This document shows, piece by piece, positions 1 through 12,729 of a DNA stretch of 64,000 bases. This DNA comes from Siphonodentalium dalli (Eukaryota > Mollusca > Scaphopoda > Gadilida > Siphonodentaliidae). How positions within the stretch are numbered: the first letter of the stretch is position 1; the number at the start of each line of letters is the position of its first letter. The stretch lies in NCBI GenBank assembly GCA_032622095.1, contig CP136065.1:242089530-242153529 (forward strand), written 5' to 3'. A program made the translations under genes and the position numbers. The notes under the pieces are model-generated. The model worked only from the letters and a program-made list of their open reading frames with translations. It was not told the DNA's origin and did no database searches.

Positions 1-259
1 CAAAATTTCATGGGAGGATTAACCAGGGAGTATATCAAACAGGCGCTGTTCCAATTTATAATACATATTTTGGATCAGTTCCCTGGATCGAGTCGGTTTT
101 ACTCTCATTGACGATTGACGGCACGTGCAGAAGTAATAACCATCAATTAGCTAGGGATTTAATGACAGCTTAATCGTGTACAGGTATTACATAACACACT
201 TCCACCAGTACCTGTGCACCAATATCAACTATCAACTTCAAATAGATCGTCGATGCAAT
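1..259. other. Left flank, no feature recognised
   Basis: No coding signal, repeat or RNA gene is apparent before the hAT-like element. The small ORF that begins here runs into that element and looks fortuitous. Confidence 0.4.
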
Positions 260-1221
260 CAGGGGCGTAGGAAGCTATATTTATTGGGGGGTATCAGGGG
301 CGTAGGAAAGAAGTTTGTATATGAGGGGCCACATTCGATGGTCGCGTCGAAGGCTGGAGATGGGGAGAGCTCGAGAGGGGTGTCCCCTCTGGTCGGTGGG
401 GAATATTTTTTTAATTTAAACCCCTCAGATCGCATTTCGTTGCATCTGTAACAGCATTTACGTTAAATAACCCATTGAGGGAATATATGGTATTTTAGTT
501 TTTCACCTGTTGTACAAAATAGTATGGAGATCATTTTTGACTCTCATAAGCGTGTGTGTACAAATGGAGCAGTCTTCCATGAAAACATGATATGTAGGTT
601 TATACTTACATAATTATATATTCACATTCTCAGCTTTCCCAGTCTAATCCATAGTAGTAGTGCATGTAACTGAAAGGTGGCCTCGATAAAGCAGGCAGAT
701 TCGCCATTTAAGCAGTACCAAAGTACTAGCTGTGATGAAGCGTATAGTTTCCGTATTTACTCTTCAAATAATTTCGTATTGAATTCACCTTGGAAATCTT
801 GGTGTTGATTTATTTTGTAGCTTTGGACAAATTAGATACCGTTTGTGGGCTAACACAATGATTTCTGAGAGAGTACTGTAACAATAAGACTTATAAGGAG
901 CAAAGGCCGGTGGATAGCACCATATGGGGAGTTATAATTTATTACCCGATAAAAACCTAAATGTTTGTACTTGTATGATAACACAATCCAGTGAGACAAT
1001 AACACATGGCAGTCAAGGCACTTAATCTTTATAATGGTACCCCCAACCGCTAATTGCCCATATAGAGTATACTATATATTTTATGTCAAACTGTGCGGGA
1101 GGAGAATGTGACTGGTTAGGTTGAATAAATAACAAATACAGTTTAAGTGTTGACCATTTTCTGGAAATGTTTTGGGGGGGGGGGGGTATTTACCCCCTCA
1201 CCCCCGGTTCCTAAGCCCCTG
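260..1221. mobile_element. Non-autonomous hAT-like element with 8-bp target duplication
   Basis: The left end begins CAGGGGCGTAGGAA and the right end is its imperfect inverse, TTCCTAAGCCCCTG. The 8 bases outside the ends are gatgcaat (252-259) and gacgcaat (1222-1229), a target-site duplication with one mismatch. An 8-bp duplication with CAG...CTG ends is the hAT superfamily signature. The left terminal motif is repeated at about 296, so the end was duplicated internally. The 962-bp interior has no ORF resembling a transposase, and a G homopolymer lies just inside the right end (about 1170-1186). It is read as a non-autonomous derivative. Confidence 0.62.
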
Positions 1222-1492
1222 GACGCAATACAGACAGTGTTATAATTATGCCATTCATATTTCATTTTGTAAATTTCCAAGCAGTTATATAGAGACTGTG
1301 AATGCTTCTTTGACTATATGTGAATTGAATTTTCGTTTGGATTTTAATAAAAAGTAATTTTCCAATAAAAATATATATAATTCAAGTTGAGTGTGGATTT
1401 CCGACCCCCATACAAATTGTGCATTTTAATCAAGGTCCTATTGTGTAACTGTCACAGTGATCACTTGGTTCCAATCGATTACTAGATGCGAT

Positions 1493-1550
1493 CGCACACG
1501 ATTCAACAATGCTGCATGCATGCATGCATAGCATTGTTGCATCGTGTGCG
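1493..1550. repeat. 58-bp near-perfect palindrome with (GCAT)n loop
   Basis: Two 21-bp arms (starting cgcacacgat, ending atcgtgtgcg) differ at one position and enclose a loop of four GCAT units. It should extrude as a stable hairpin. No gene is nearby. Confidence 0.7.
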
Positions 1551-1607
1551 GGGTTAGATCATGCCACGAAACTCTACTCTGTATATATCGCCCGTATAGA
1601 GATCGTG

Positions 1608-2019
1608 TTCCACCAGTAAAAAACCTGGGAACGTTTTGAAGTTTTGACAGGGAACCTCATAATGTCGAAAACAATAACCCTGGGAATATATGTCTTAGTT
1701 ATTATCTGTTCCTTAATAATGTACACCACTGTAGGTGAAGGTCCCAACTCGAAATTTCACGATTTAAGTGACTTTGTGAGCAATTTTGCTTTGCGGCGCT
1801 TATAATTATGGAATTTCTCCTGGGTAATTAATTCAATGTTTTTTGCGATCTCGGCTCACAAAAGTTACATAAAAGCATGCAATTTCTAGTTGGGACCTTC
1901 ATCTACAGTGAAGTACATTATTAAGGGACAGATACTAACTAAGAAATGTATTCCCCGCGTTATTTTTAGACTTTATAGGGTTCCCTGTCAAAAAGTTCCC
2001 AGGTTTTGTACTGGTGGAA
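1608..2019. mobile_element. Foldback/MITE, about 410 bp
   Basis: The ends are inverted copies: ttccaccagta at the left and tactggtggaa at the right, with the match continuing inward through gttcccagg/cctgggaac and agttgggaccttca/tgaaggtcccaact. Weaker similarity continues outside the stated ends. The small ORF starting at 1890 is a by-product of the right arm. Confidence 0.65.
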
Positions 2020-2040
2020 TATGTCCTCTACGCGGGTGTA

Positions 2041-2458
2041 AGGGTACGTTCATACACTGGCAAGTTTGCACGGTATGGTTTGCAGGCAATTTGTCGTAGA
2101 AAATGATATGGTGCCATACTATGAACTGAAACAAGTACATAAAGTGCATCTGTGCCACAGCTAACTACTTGCGACGTAAAATCTCTGTAGTTCCACTTGT
2201 AACGATGCTACCGGAATTTGCCTGTAAATATCATGCAATTATCTCGCAAAAAATAAATCATACAGGTATTTGAAGGCAAATTCCAATAGCACTGTTACAA
2301 GTAGAATAAGATAAATGTTACTTCTCACGTCTTTCACTTTGGTAAAGATGCATGTTATGTGCACGGTTCATATTCAAATTCTGGTACCATGTGGTTTTCT
2401 ATGACGAAATGCCCGCAAAACCATTCCGTGCAAACTTGCCAGCGTGTGAACGTAGCCT
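2041..2458. mobile_element. MITE with about 60-bp terminal inverted repeats
   Basis: The left end (agggtacgttcatacactgg) and right end (its imperfect inverse) match for roughly 60 bp, through the segment ending in tagaaaat. A second partial copy occurs at about 61395-61575, showing this is a dispersed family. No coding capacity. Confidence 0.65.
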
Positions 2459-3390
2459 ATAAGTCATAGTACAGATTCATGTCATCTAGTGCGGTGCATG
2501 TTTCTTGTTGCATTCAAAAACAAATTGTTGCGTAACTTTGTTGCATGAGATCAGATCAGTAATCAGTTTGATTTTGTTGCATGTTCAACCAATCACGTAA
2601 TTGTCGTCTGCTAAATGTCAACTTTTGGCTTTACCCGAACTTGATCGAGGCAGTAATTTTGAAAATACGCCTCGCATGAGAATAAAAACATCTTTTAATT
2701 CTTGACAGATAAAAACCTATCACAAACCGTTACTCCATAGTATATAGCTTGATCGAACGAAGAGCGCAATAACATATAATATAAGTAGGGTATCCCGAAT
2801 GAGGTTTGAGATAATATAGACTGGTGCATTAATGAGGTTTGAGATATTATAGACTGGTTCATTCCAAAAGAAAATTTAAAAACCTTTGGGTCAAACTTTT
2901 GAGAATATTTTTGGAGGCATGATCATTACTCGTCAAAAATAAAAACAATGAACCAACTTGAAAACTTTTTGGAATCCAAGATGGGCGCCAAATTCCAAGA
3001 TGGTTGACAAAATGATAATTTTCCTATCATGTATGAAGTTGCTGGTGCTGATAGTCGTATTTGTACGGAACCTTGATATCTATTTGTCTGAATTGTTCTC
3101 ATGTTATCGCTGTATACAGCGAAGTAATAAAATGACCATATTGATGACGTAATATAATCAAAATGGCCACCAAATTACAAAATGGCCACCACAATGCATA
3201 TTTTCCTATATCATGTATCTGGGACTAAAGGTTAGTCGTATATCAGCATGGGACCATATATATATATATATACGACGATAAATGTTCTCAGAATCGCCTT
3301 CAATCGATGTATCAAATCAAACAGCTTGTCGTTGCCTGTATTTTTCCGTTTATTTTCCTCATAATTATGTCGAATTTCAATATAAAATAT
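2459..3390. other. AT-rich stretch without recognised gene
   Basis: Only simple features are seen, such as the approximate direct repeat of aatgaggtttgagata near 2800-2850 and a (TA)n run near 3257. No exon with convincing codon content was found. Confidence 0.4.
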
Positions 3391-3391
3391 T

Positions 3392-3498
3392 ATTGTATTA
3401 TAATATGATTGTTGTATTATAATATGATTGTTGTATTATAATATGATTGTTGTATTATAATATGATTATATATTATAATATATATATATTATAATAGT
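3392..3498. repeat. AT-rich minisatellite, 19-bp unit
   Basis: The unit gttgtattataatatgatt recurs at 3411, 3430 and 3449 and decays into (TATA)n on the right. Each unit contains the self-complementary core tattataata. Confidence 0.75.
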
Positions 3499-3545
3499 TG
3501 CAGTAAAGGATAACTCTACTGATTCTCGAGGATTTGAAATTTCGG

Positions 3546-3892
3546 TAGTGCCACCGCAGACGCTGCGATTAAAATCCTAAGTGGAGAAAATCGCAGGTGG
3601 AGCATCCACTGCGCATGCTTACGACAATATCGCAGCCATATCGTAGCGACCAAGCAATGTTTGATTTTTACCAGGAAAATCTTGGCGTGACCTTTGCAAC
3701 ACGCGCGATCGTAGCTGCCCCATGACCATGGTCGCACTGGACTCACAATTTACATGCCAACACGTGCTCGATCACGTGGATAAAATCGTAGCTGCAGACA
3801 TCGCAGCACCGAAGCGTCTGCGGGAAAGCCATTTTCTCCACCTGCGATTTTCCCCACTCACGATTTTAATCGCCGCGTCTGTGGTGGCACTA
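3546..3892. mobile_element. MITE, about 347 bp, long inverted ends
   Basis: The left arm starts TAGTGCCACCGCAGACGC. The right arm is its imperfect inverse, ending at 3892, and similarity extends about 55 bp inward through the gcgatt and tccac blocks. The interior is richer in CpG than its surroundings. The two small ORFs on opposite strands here are consequences of the symmetry. Confidence 0.65.
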
Positions 3893-5320
3893 ATAGACTG
3901 TTTCATGACTGACCTTTGTAGGGTCATGTGACGTCATGCAGAGGGAAGTGAAAGAAGTCATCGAAATCAATAGGTAGAATACCACCATCAACAGTGAGGG
4001 GGGACTGGAGCGCCCATTTATCATCAGTGGCCGCCTGACATCAAATGACCCTCTAAATGTCATGCGAGCGATTGCCAGTCAGCTGACATTTAGAAACAGT
4101 CAAAGCGATTTGGAGGAAATATCTCAAGGCAGTAACTGTATTGCTCAGGTGTAATGAATTAAAATTGTTTTTATGAATCAACATTTTAGGTTGTAATCAA
4201 CCAAATTTCCAAACAGAAAATCGGTTTGTCGTCTCACATACCACTGGTTGAAATCCACATATAAGATGGTGACGCTGGGGGAGCTTACTGGCTTAACAGC
4301 TTACCGACCGACGAGAACTGCTGGGTATACTCATATCTCCAGCGTTGACCCAAATAGTTTATTACATCAAGTACATTATTTGCCCAATCCTCACATATTC
4401 TGGAATGTCTGTCGAGAATAAGCTAGAATGAGTCCAGAAAGGCCACCACGCAAGACTGCTACATAATGTGGGTCACACAAAGCAAGACTGCTACAGTGGC
4501 ATGACATGATTAGTGTTCGTGTATCAACAACTGAGTTGTATGATCAGATGTGACATAATTATGTTGGGCTAGAATCTTTGCCAATTGTGTGTTTATATAT
4601 AGAACTGTTTATCCATATCTGGTCATATGTATAAATCTGGAAGCGACGAATATTGCATGGGAATAGAGACCATTTCCAGTCGCACTAGAAAAATGTAAGG
4701 ACAAAAATATATGAACTTTTACCTCACTTTAAAGCTTTAGGCTAAGTCTTTTACGCGTGTTCGGACGCGTTCGTTGGATCGAAATCACAGGATTGTAGGA
4801 CGACCAACCGGTCACCAAGATATAAATGCAAGAACGTGGATGCACCCTATCACCACCCGACCCTCACACGTTTATACTCTACCACGGGAAAGCTGTTTTA
4901 AAAGTTAGATCTGATCTTTCAATAGCTTGAGACCCGCTCATAGTTATCAAAATATAATACGCTAACGGAAATTTGTTTAAAAGGTTAGGACCTGCCAGCA
5001 GTCACCCGATCTGATATGTCGAGCTTGAGATCCGCATGTCACCGCTTACAGAAAATCAGTTCGATATATTATCATGCAATGCATGAAATATAGTGGATCG
5101 CATGGAAGATTTGTCATTGACATTTTATAACAAAAAACCCCAATTCCAACGTGTGAATGAAGAAGAAATTGTTTTATTTCTGAAGATAAACGAAAACAAA
5201 GATCTTTGGACTATATAATTTGTCCGGAAAGTCTTTAAAGAACAATATTATAAACTATTACTTGTATTGAGATTCATGTCTCTAACTATTCTATGTGCAT
5301 TGGTGCTACTTGTATTTTAT
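3893..5320. other. No confident gene; possible decayed retroelement
   Basis: No long ORF. At about 4375-4480 a short stretch could be a heavily decayed reverse transcriptase tail, but it contains stops and is too weak to annotate as such. Confidence 0.3.
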
Positions 5321-5322
5321 GT

Positions 5323-5446
5323 ATCTGCACCTACAGTGATGTAAATCGGCCTCTATAGTTGGTATAAATCTGCCCCTACACTACAGTGATGTAAATCGGC
5401 CTCTATAGTTCGAATAAATCTGCCCCTACAGTGGGTGTAAATTTGC
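5323..5446. repeat. Short tandem duplication, about 58-bp unit
   Basis: The block cagtgatgtaaatcggcctc is followed by a second near-identical copy and then a truncated third. Intergenic. Confidence 0.7.
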
Positions 5447-7609
5447 AATAAATCATAAAATATGACATAACATCACTGCACCAACATCCGATCTCTATAT
5501 ATACCATTTTCTTTGCGAAACAAAAATGACAATGCAGTGTATATATTCGTCAATTAGCTCATTTGCAAGAATCTCTACTTCTCTGTAAATTAGCGCAGGT
5601 ATAAAATCTTATCAGCGAGAACGAACTATTCTAAAGGAAAACCGCACCAGAGATTTGCTTGGTTAATAACGATATAATCAACCCATGTGTTGATCATTAT
5701 AAACCAAACGAGCTGTCAGATGAATGATGTTCTTTTGTCTTCTGTCAGTCTTGTCCGCGGTTAGAACCCATCGTTCACTATTCGGATGATGTCATCCTCT
5801 GAGAAAAAGCACTAACAATCATAATTGCCTTCCGCTCGCATTTTTTCGGCGCAGCAAGGGTGTAATAAGTCCACTGCTAATTCAGCCCAGTGTCTCGTGA
5901 GGTGGGAGGTTCTGCTGCCTCGGTCTTTAATATGACTCATGCAATGCTCGGGTAGAATATGTGCACGTCTCCATCGCGCTACCAACGCAGACAAGAAAAG
6001 AAGATGCATGCATTATATCTCCCATGAATTATTTTACAAAGAATTAGTCACGTATATTGGGGAAATGTTATAAATTTAATATTGGAACTTCAAATATAGG
6101 CATCTATAAGAACGGGATGTCTGGTGTAATCGCGACCAAGCACGTGATACTTACATGGCCACATTACACATATACACCTAGATATGAAACTTGATCGTGC
6201 ATGTACAATTTGATAATTACCTGCTCATGAATGTGGGTTATGTAGTTTGCTGATAGATTAAAATCGTGACATCCAATATGTAGACGGACAGATGCGGGCT
6301 GTAACACATTCCAAAGACTTTAATGATGCAAAGAGTAAAATCCAAGATGGATGCTGAGGTTCATGTTTTCGGAATTCTGAAAATAAACGTTAGCTTATCT
6401 AGTTGTCACCACAAATATACGTATGCAATTTGAAATATATCAAATAAAAAACGCTGCCTATATAGTCAAATGCAATATGATGCCTATAAAGACGGTAAAC
6501 AGGTTTAAAGGCACGTGAGGCCTTAGTTGTCGAAAATATTCATATTTGTTCCAATCACCGTAAACAGAAACACATTAAAACGCATACAGTTTCGTTCTAA
6601 TATACCATGACCATCGCGTAAACAGCATGTTATCATAAAGATGTACTATATTTACCTAAGCAAGAGCCTGATTGTGTTACAGAAGACAACACAATGCTGC
6701 TGGCTAATCACACACAACTGGCATAAACGCTCTTTATTCGTTCCATATCAGGAATTCACCCACAAAGAACGCTCTTTATGTTTACCATCATAATATAAAC
6801 AAACACCAGAAAAGTAACTTTTTATGCTTTTGTTTACATAACAATGGTCAAAAATATGACAATAACATACTTTTTATGCGATATTTCTTATTTATATACG
6901 GACAAAGTCTGTCTACATTTTGTTGTTCTTTCTGTTTGTGGCGATTTTTGACGGGTGGAAATATTTTCACAGGATACCCACCGCCAAGGCCAACCGTACC
7001 TTTAAGTAATGCAGACTAAACAGCAAAAGTCAGGAAGGCTGTCTTTGGCCATTTTTTCATTGACAATTAACTTAAATTCGATAGGTCCAGTCTAGAGATG
7101 ATCGCGATCATGGCTTCATCTTACATGTGCTATTTACGAATTATGCGCAATAATAACTGAGGATTGTAGTTGTTACAGATACATATAAATGTGAAACCCA
7201 AGATGGCTACTGCTGTATTGGCATGTTTTTAAACGACATGCGGAAAAACACCTCCCAATTTATCTCATCCCAATCATGCATATGACATTTGGGAACGATC
7301 GGATAACATCTGGAGACTGTATAGTGAGTGCCGACGGATTTAGTGGTGCACATTGAAACCTCCATGATGGCCCATGGCAGCCATGCTTTTCAAAAGAATT
7401 CCCAAAAATGTGAGAAATAGAACATCAATGAAAATTAGTGATTCAAAGAGCCAAATCAAAGATGTCTGGCGGCGGTCATGTTGTTTTCCCAAACACAAAT
7501 CAAATCGATTAAAACCAATCACACATACGGAATTTGGGATTAATCGGATGAAAATGTGAGATGTAGAGCGTCCATATGTATTTTAACCTGGGGTATATGT
7601 TATATGTCG
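5447..7609. other. Intergenic or intronic, no recognised gene
   Basis: The sub-region 6857-6998 is similar to 63076-63225 (shared gacaataacatact, tctgtcta and accgc.aaggcca blocks), so part of this is a dispersed repeat. A minus-strand 65-codon ORF at 5812-6009 has higher GC than its surroundings but no recognisable domain. Confidence 0.35.
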
Positions 7610-7619
7610 GTCATTCGCA

Positions 7620-7715
7620 TCGTTTTTGGTGATAAAGATACACATCTTTCCTAAATTGTGATAACGTTACCCATGTTGAGAGAAATTGTGATCAAGATAC
7701 CCAGGGTAATCAAAT
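7620..7715. repeat. Degenerate tandem repeat of a TTGTGATAA.GTTACCC motif
   Basis: Units of about 20-40 bp with the core ttgtgat.aagatacc/gttaccc recur three times. The same motif recurs in tandem at 47772-47845, indicating a dispersed minisatellite-like family. Confidence 0.55.
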
Positions 7716-8089
7716 ATCATGTATATTGCAACCACATATTGATTTTTCTGATCAAATTAACAACCTCCAGTAATAATATTTATAAATTTACCACCATTGA
7801 GGACTATATCATTTGGCAAAATGAGAATGACAAAGTCAGCACCGCTGAGGGAGAGGGTGTATGAGTGACCACCTTGGAATTTCCAACTGCACATTGAAGC
7901 AGAGGTGAATTTCCAAGCCCCAGAAATAAATTCCATTTGAAGGATAGGATAGGATATTTTATTTCCCATACACATATATTACATAATAATGAAGAAAATT
8001 AGGGTTAATTCGGTCGTATATTGTGGGGGGTGGAATAATCTGGCAAGATTGTCTTCCTGCCATCCCCAGTATGGTAAACATAGAAAGTA

Positions 8090-8700
8090 ATAACTTATAT
8101 AGTAAGTCAGTAAGATGCCCTCGAGTGAGCCGTGCACAGATTGTGTATATGTAATTTATGAGATTAGGGCTAAGTTCAAGAGTGTGTAAAAATGGATACT
8201 ACCTGAGCGCTGTTCAATACATGTATATGGTTCAAATTCAGATGATCGGGTAGCGTTTTTTGGCAGATGAGGTTACAGGGACTACTGATTCCTATAGGTT
8301 GACGCTGAACGCGTTATATGTACACTTAACGGGGTATGTTTTGTGGGCAGTCTTGGCATCCTCGATTTTTGCATTTGATAATGTTAGAATTTAAATCCTA
8401 ACAGTTGGAATTTTCTCAAAGTTTGAAACTGCTACAAATTATCAGAACAAATTCATCTTTCTTTTTGTAAGAAAGATCAAACTAATGTTAAAGCGCACTT
8501 AATGTTCGAACACCCAGATAATTTTATATAAAATATCTGCCATATCATGTATCATTTGAAAGAAGAAGCTCCAAAACATTGTATTATCAACTTATTCGGT
8601 GTAATAAACCGTGAACATGTTGGTTTTGTTGAGATACCGGCTTGCGTGTTGTGTTCAAGATAATTATTTTCAATGGAAGGGGAATAACTCTATATCTTAA
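8090..8700. repeat. Dispersed repeat, copy 1 (second copy at 51.8 kb)
   Basis: Matches 51800-52097 through shared blocks (gtcagtaagat, ccaaaacattgtattatcaa, tttcaatggaaggggaat), with about 300 bp extra in this copy. The overlapping minus-strand 144-codon ORF (8587-9021) has no recognisable domain and runs into this repeat. Confidence 0.6.
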
Positions 8701-9815
8701 TACAAAAATAATCGGTGACTCGAAAATTAAATGGGCCTTTAAGCACTTTGGCCAAAATCTCCCGTCGCGACGTCCCCACTCACTATATTGCAAATATACT
8801 GTTCCTGATTCCCCAGATCTCGCCAAATATTTGTGTATAAATAAAGAAGCAACGCTGCACCTATAATTGTGGAATGTTATTATAACCTTTGTTTTATTAT
8901 GAAATGTTGTTATGATCGGCGATAAATTAAACCGATGTTTTAGTTTACAAATTATAAGTTCGTTCTTCGTAAATAGAACACAGGACAAGACTTCTCCACA
9001 AAAGAACGAAGTTCGCAGCAAATTGCAATCAAATTATGCTACAATCCGACATTTGTTCGATACAATACCTCCAATAAGTTAATGTTAACGCATATTTGTC
9101 GCTGCCAAACATATCAGAAGATATATAGTTGTCATCAACACAGAATGCTTACATGTACCAATAAAATAAAATTGATTTAAACGAGTTATGTGGGGAACAC
9201 TTTTGGGAGTAACTTTTTCTGTGTAAATGTCTCCATTATAATGTATGTATTACTGTTATACGATGTTCCATGTGCTGTGTTATTACTCTGTCAGTTAATA
9301 TGAAATATAGGTCCAAATACTCAATTCAAAATATTCCTTCCAAGACGCAAAGAAATAGCGTTCTACCCACAATTTTTAGATGTTCCCAACGAAAGAGGCT
9401 TATCGCCGACTGGCAGCTATTTACGATCGCCAACTATTTACCTGCCCGAATATTCAGTGCGGAGATGCTTATGTGGAAAGGCAGTCTCGTTGAAAAGCTG
9501 AAGGATATATATCATAACATATTTACTTCTCTATACAGATCAAGGATTCACTTTTAATTTTCTATGATGGGCTTTCTCCAAGATGACGAAATAAGTCGTT
9601 TCCAAATAAGGAATGCATGTCTGGCGCAGTAAATGTTTGTGATAATCGTAGTATTTAGTAGTAATTATAAAAACTACAAAATGCCGAAGAATAATAACTC
9701 TAAGATGCAGTCTGCTAGGTTGGGTGAGTATATGTATTATATATAATAGTCATTGGTATCGGCTTTTTATAGAAATTGGATTATGTAGTTGAAGTGGTCT
9801 GCTATACGCGGTATA
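8701..9815. other. No recognised gene
   Basis: A plus-strand ORF of 95 codons (9270-9557) has no identifiable motif and no clear splice context. Otherwise AT-rich non-coding sequence. Confidence 0.35.
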
Positions 9816-10639
9816 CGCCACTAACCAATGAACTCGCGCATGCGCCACTAACCAATGGAATGGAAGGAATCCCATAAATACAGAAATGTGCGCCACTAAC
9901 CAATGAACTCACGCATGCGCCATAACCAATGGAATGGGAGGAATCCCATAAATACAGAAATGTGCGCCACTAACCAATGAACTCGCGCATGCGCCATAAC
10001 CAATTGAATGGAAGGAATCCCATAAATACAGAAATGTGCGCCACTAACCAATGAACTCGCGCATGCGCCATAACCAATTGAATGGAAGGAATCCCATAAA
10101 TACAGAAATGTGCGCCACTAACCAATGAACTCGCGCATGCGCCATAACCAATTGAATGGAAGGAATCCCATAAATACAGAAATGTGCGCCACTAACCAAT
10201 GAACTCGCGCATGCGCCATAACCAATTGAATGGAAGGAATCCCATAAATACAGAAATGTGCGCCACTAACCAATGAACTCGCGCATGCGCCATAACCAAT
10301 TGAATGGAAGGAATCCCATAAATACAGAAATGTGCGCCACTAACCAATGAACTCTCGCATGCGCCATAACCAATTGAATGGAAGGAATCCCATAAATACA
10401 GAAATGTGCGCCACTAACCAATGAACTCGCGCATGCGCCATAACCAATTGAATGGAAGGAATCCCATAAATACAGAAATGTACGCCACTAACCAATGAAC
10501 TCGCGCAATGCGCTGCGCCATAACCAATGGAATGGAAGGAATCCCATAAATACAGAAATGTACGTCACTAACCAATGAACTCGCGCAATGCGCTGCGCCA
10601 TAACCAATGGAATGGATGGAGTCCCATAAATACATAAAT
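9816..10639. repeat. 74-bp minisatellite, about 11 units
   Basis: The unit begins gcgccactaaccaatgaact and contains the dyad gcgcatgcgc. Successive units start 74 bp apart (for example 9891 and 9965). Central units are almost identical, whereas the two right-most carry an insertion that makes cgcaatgcgctgcgcc. The minus-strand ORFs across it repeat the same peptide and are artefacts of the array. Confidence 0.92.
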
Positions 10640-10796
10640 GAAAAGTAAACGAACTATCTAGAGACGTAAATCTGCTAGATTTCTGTCGGTTTTTCAAAAA
10701 GACTGGTGGAAAGCTGACATGCCTCCACATTCACCAAGAGGTAGCGAATCGGTTGGGCACTATGCGATTGCTCAAGTATGAGGTTCTAACGCATAC

Positions 10797-12664
10797 CACC
10801 CCTGGTCAAGTGGTCCTGTTGATTTGCGATGATGCTGGTACTGAAACCTTTAGTTTTTAAGTTTCATTTTTGCGATGTTTGGCTAATACCAGCCATTTAA
10901 AAAAAGGAGCTATTTTCTACATGAAACATTCACGTACATATACATTTTAAAATAGTTTAATCATGGCTGCTGATGAGTTTACAAAACGAAAGGAATGGTC
11001 ATGCTGACTATGGGCGGTTTGTAACAACCAAAAGTGTCATCGTTAAGGGTCATATGCACGTTTGGCCAAAGTTGTCAGGTATTTTCTCAAAATCTGTCAG
11101 GAATTTATTTGTGAAATTTGGTATACGCAATTATTGTGATATAATATTTGAGAACCATCGAACAATTTGTTATTATAATCTCATTTACTTCACTTTTATG
11201 GCATGGAAAATAGGTAAAATTTCACTGTTTTCAGGTACCAAGAACTTTTGTAAATTAGATTTGTTTCAAAAGTGCAGTTCATGTATCATGATATCATATC
11301 TGAAGATCATGAGAGGAGATTTATTTTTCTTGATTCATGAAATATTACGATTATTTTCACTTAGAAAGACAACTACCGACAAATAATTTTCTATATTTGA
11401 GAATTTTCATGTCATTCATGCTGTTCAATGAAAAATTGAGCTGAGATTAGTTCTGGGTCATGGCTTCATATCTCTTAACACTGTGGCCTAATTTATGTTG
11501 ATTGATCCCTGCTTGAGAGGACCACACTGCATATCAACATTTGTTTTCATTGGGTTGGAATAATTGTGGCTGCTTTATAGTGCATTATAATATATGGGGG
11601 CATGACACTATATTATGCAATTAACAATCTAACCCCACATAATGATAAAAATGAAGCCTCCACTCATAGAGCCAAGACAATAAGCTGTTTGGTGATTGGA
11701 ATGTTGTCTGAAATTATTAATTATTCTAGCAGTTCTTGGTACCGAAATGGACAACAAAGAAAATAATATTTTCAACCTCTCAAATGTATTAAATTCCATT
11801 GTTTTTGTGACCTCTCAATTTTGCACAGATTCTGCAAACAATGAAGATGATGATGTGTGAAATTCAGAATTTTTCGCCAGATAGATCCAGAGAAATACTT
11901 TGTTGAAAATCTCTTGCCATATTTGGCTGTATTTATGCAAAACGTGCATCTTCATCTTATGGTATGTTACAATCTATATTTTTCTGAATGTTTAATAAAC
12001 GTAATGGCTCTTCCTCCATTCTCTCACATTATCCAACGGCCGTACAAAATAACAGACTTATAAAATATAACGGCATATTTTCTTTACAGCATCAGTTTGT
12101 CCCACCAGCATCATAGCAATTCAGCAGGACCCACCAGCATCATAGCAATTCAGCAGGACCCACCAGCATCATAGCAATTCATCAGGACCCACCAGCATCA
12201 GAAATTCAACAGGACCCACCAGCATTATATAAATTCAACAAGACCCACCAGCATCATAGCATTTCAGCAGGACCCACCGGCATCATAGCAATTCAGCAGG
12301 ACCCACCAGCATCATAGCAATTCAGTAGGACCCACCAGCATCATAGCAATTCAGCAGGACCCACCAGCATCATAGCAATTCATCAGGACCCACCAGCATC
12401 AGAAATTCAACAGGACCCACCAGCATTATATAAATTCAACAAGACCCACCAGCATCATAGCATTTCAGCAGGACCCACCGGCATCATAGCAATTCAGCAG
12501 GACCCACCAGCATCATAGCAATTCAGCAGGACCCACCAGCATCATAGCAATTCAACGGGACCCACCAGCATCATAGAAATTCAACAAGACCCACCAGCAT
12601 CATACCAATTCAACAGGACACACCAGCATCATAGGAAATTAGCAGGACCACTTAACCAGGGGTG
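10797..12664. mobile_element. TIR element carrying an internal minisatellite
   Basis: The left end cacccctggtcaagtggtcc is mirrored at the right by ggaccacttaaccaggggtg. Related but shorter copies occur at 31050-31538 and about 50230-51245, sharing ends and subterminal sequence. The 1.87-kb interior contains a 137-codon plus ORF (10973-11386) without recognisable domain. The right third is a 29-bp array listed separately. Non-autonomous; superfamily not determined. Confidence 0.6.
12103..12657. repeat. 29-bp minisatellite with about 202-bp higher-order period
   Basis: Units of the form gacccaccagcatcatagca plus attcagcag repeat about 19 times. A distinctive run of variants (catcagaaattc, cattatataaattc, catttcagcag, ccggcatc) appears twice about 202 bp apart (7 units), so a multi-unit block was duplicated. 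The unit is the inverse of the element's own left subterminal sequence at about 10809-10838. Confidence 0.92.
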
Positions 12665-12729
12665 AATATAACGCATGCATGTGGTTTGGTACGGAGTGAA
12701 TATAGCGCATGCATGTGGTTTGGTACGGA
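12662..12729. repeat. Tandem duplication of a 34-bp unit
   Basis: Two copies of gtgaatata.cgcatgcatg followed by tggtttggtacgga, differing at one base, directly next to the right end of the TIR element. Confidence 0.85.

Noticed and set aside
4375..4480. LINE reverse transcriptase relic (PILTYSG-like peptide)
   Set aside because: Only a short resemblance with an in-frame stop; too weak to separate from chance.
5812..6009. 65-codon minus ORF with higher GC as an exon
   Set aside because: No domain, no consistent acceptor and donor pair in the same frame, and no partner exon nearby.
10414..10730. Repetitive ORFs over the 74-bp array
   Set aside because: Peptides repeat with the DNA unit and shift frame after the two-copy insertion variant; no start or splice context.
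9816..12657. CRISPR array candidate
   Set aside because: Repeats are contiguous tandem units without unique spacers, in an evidently eukaryotic context.
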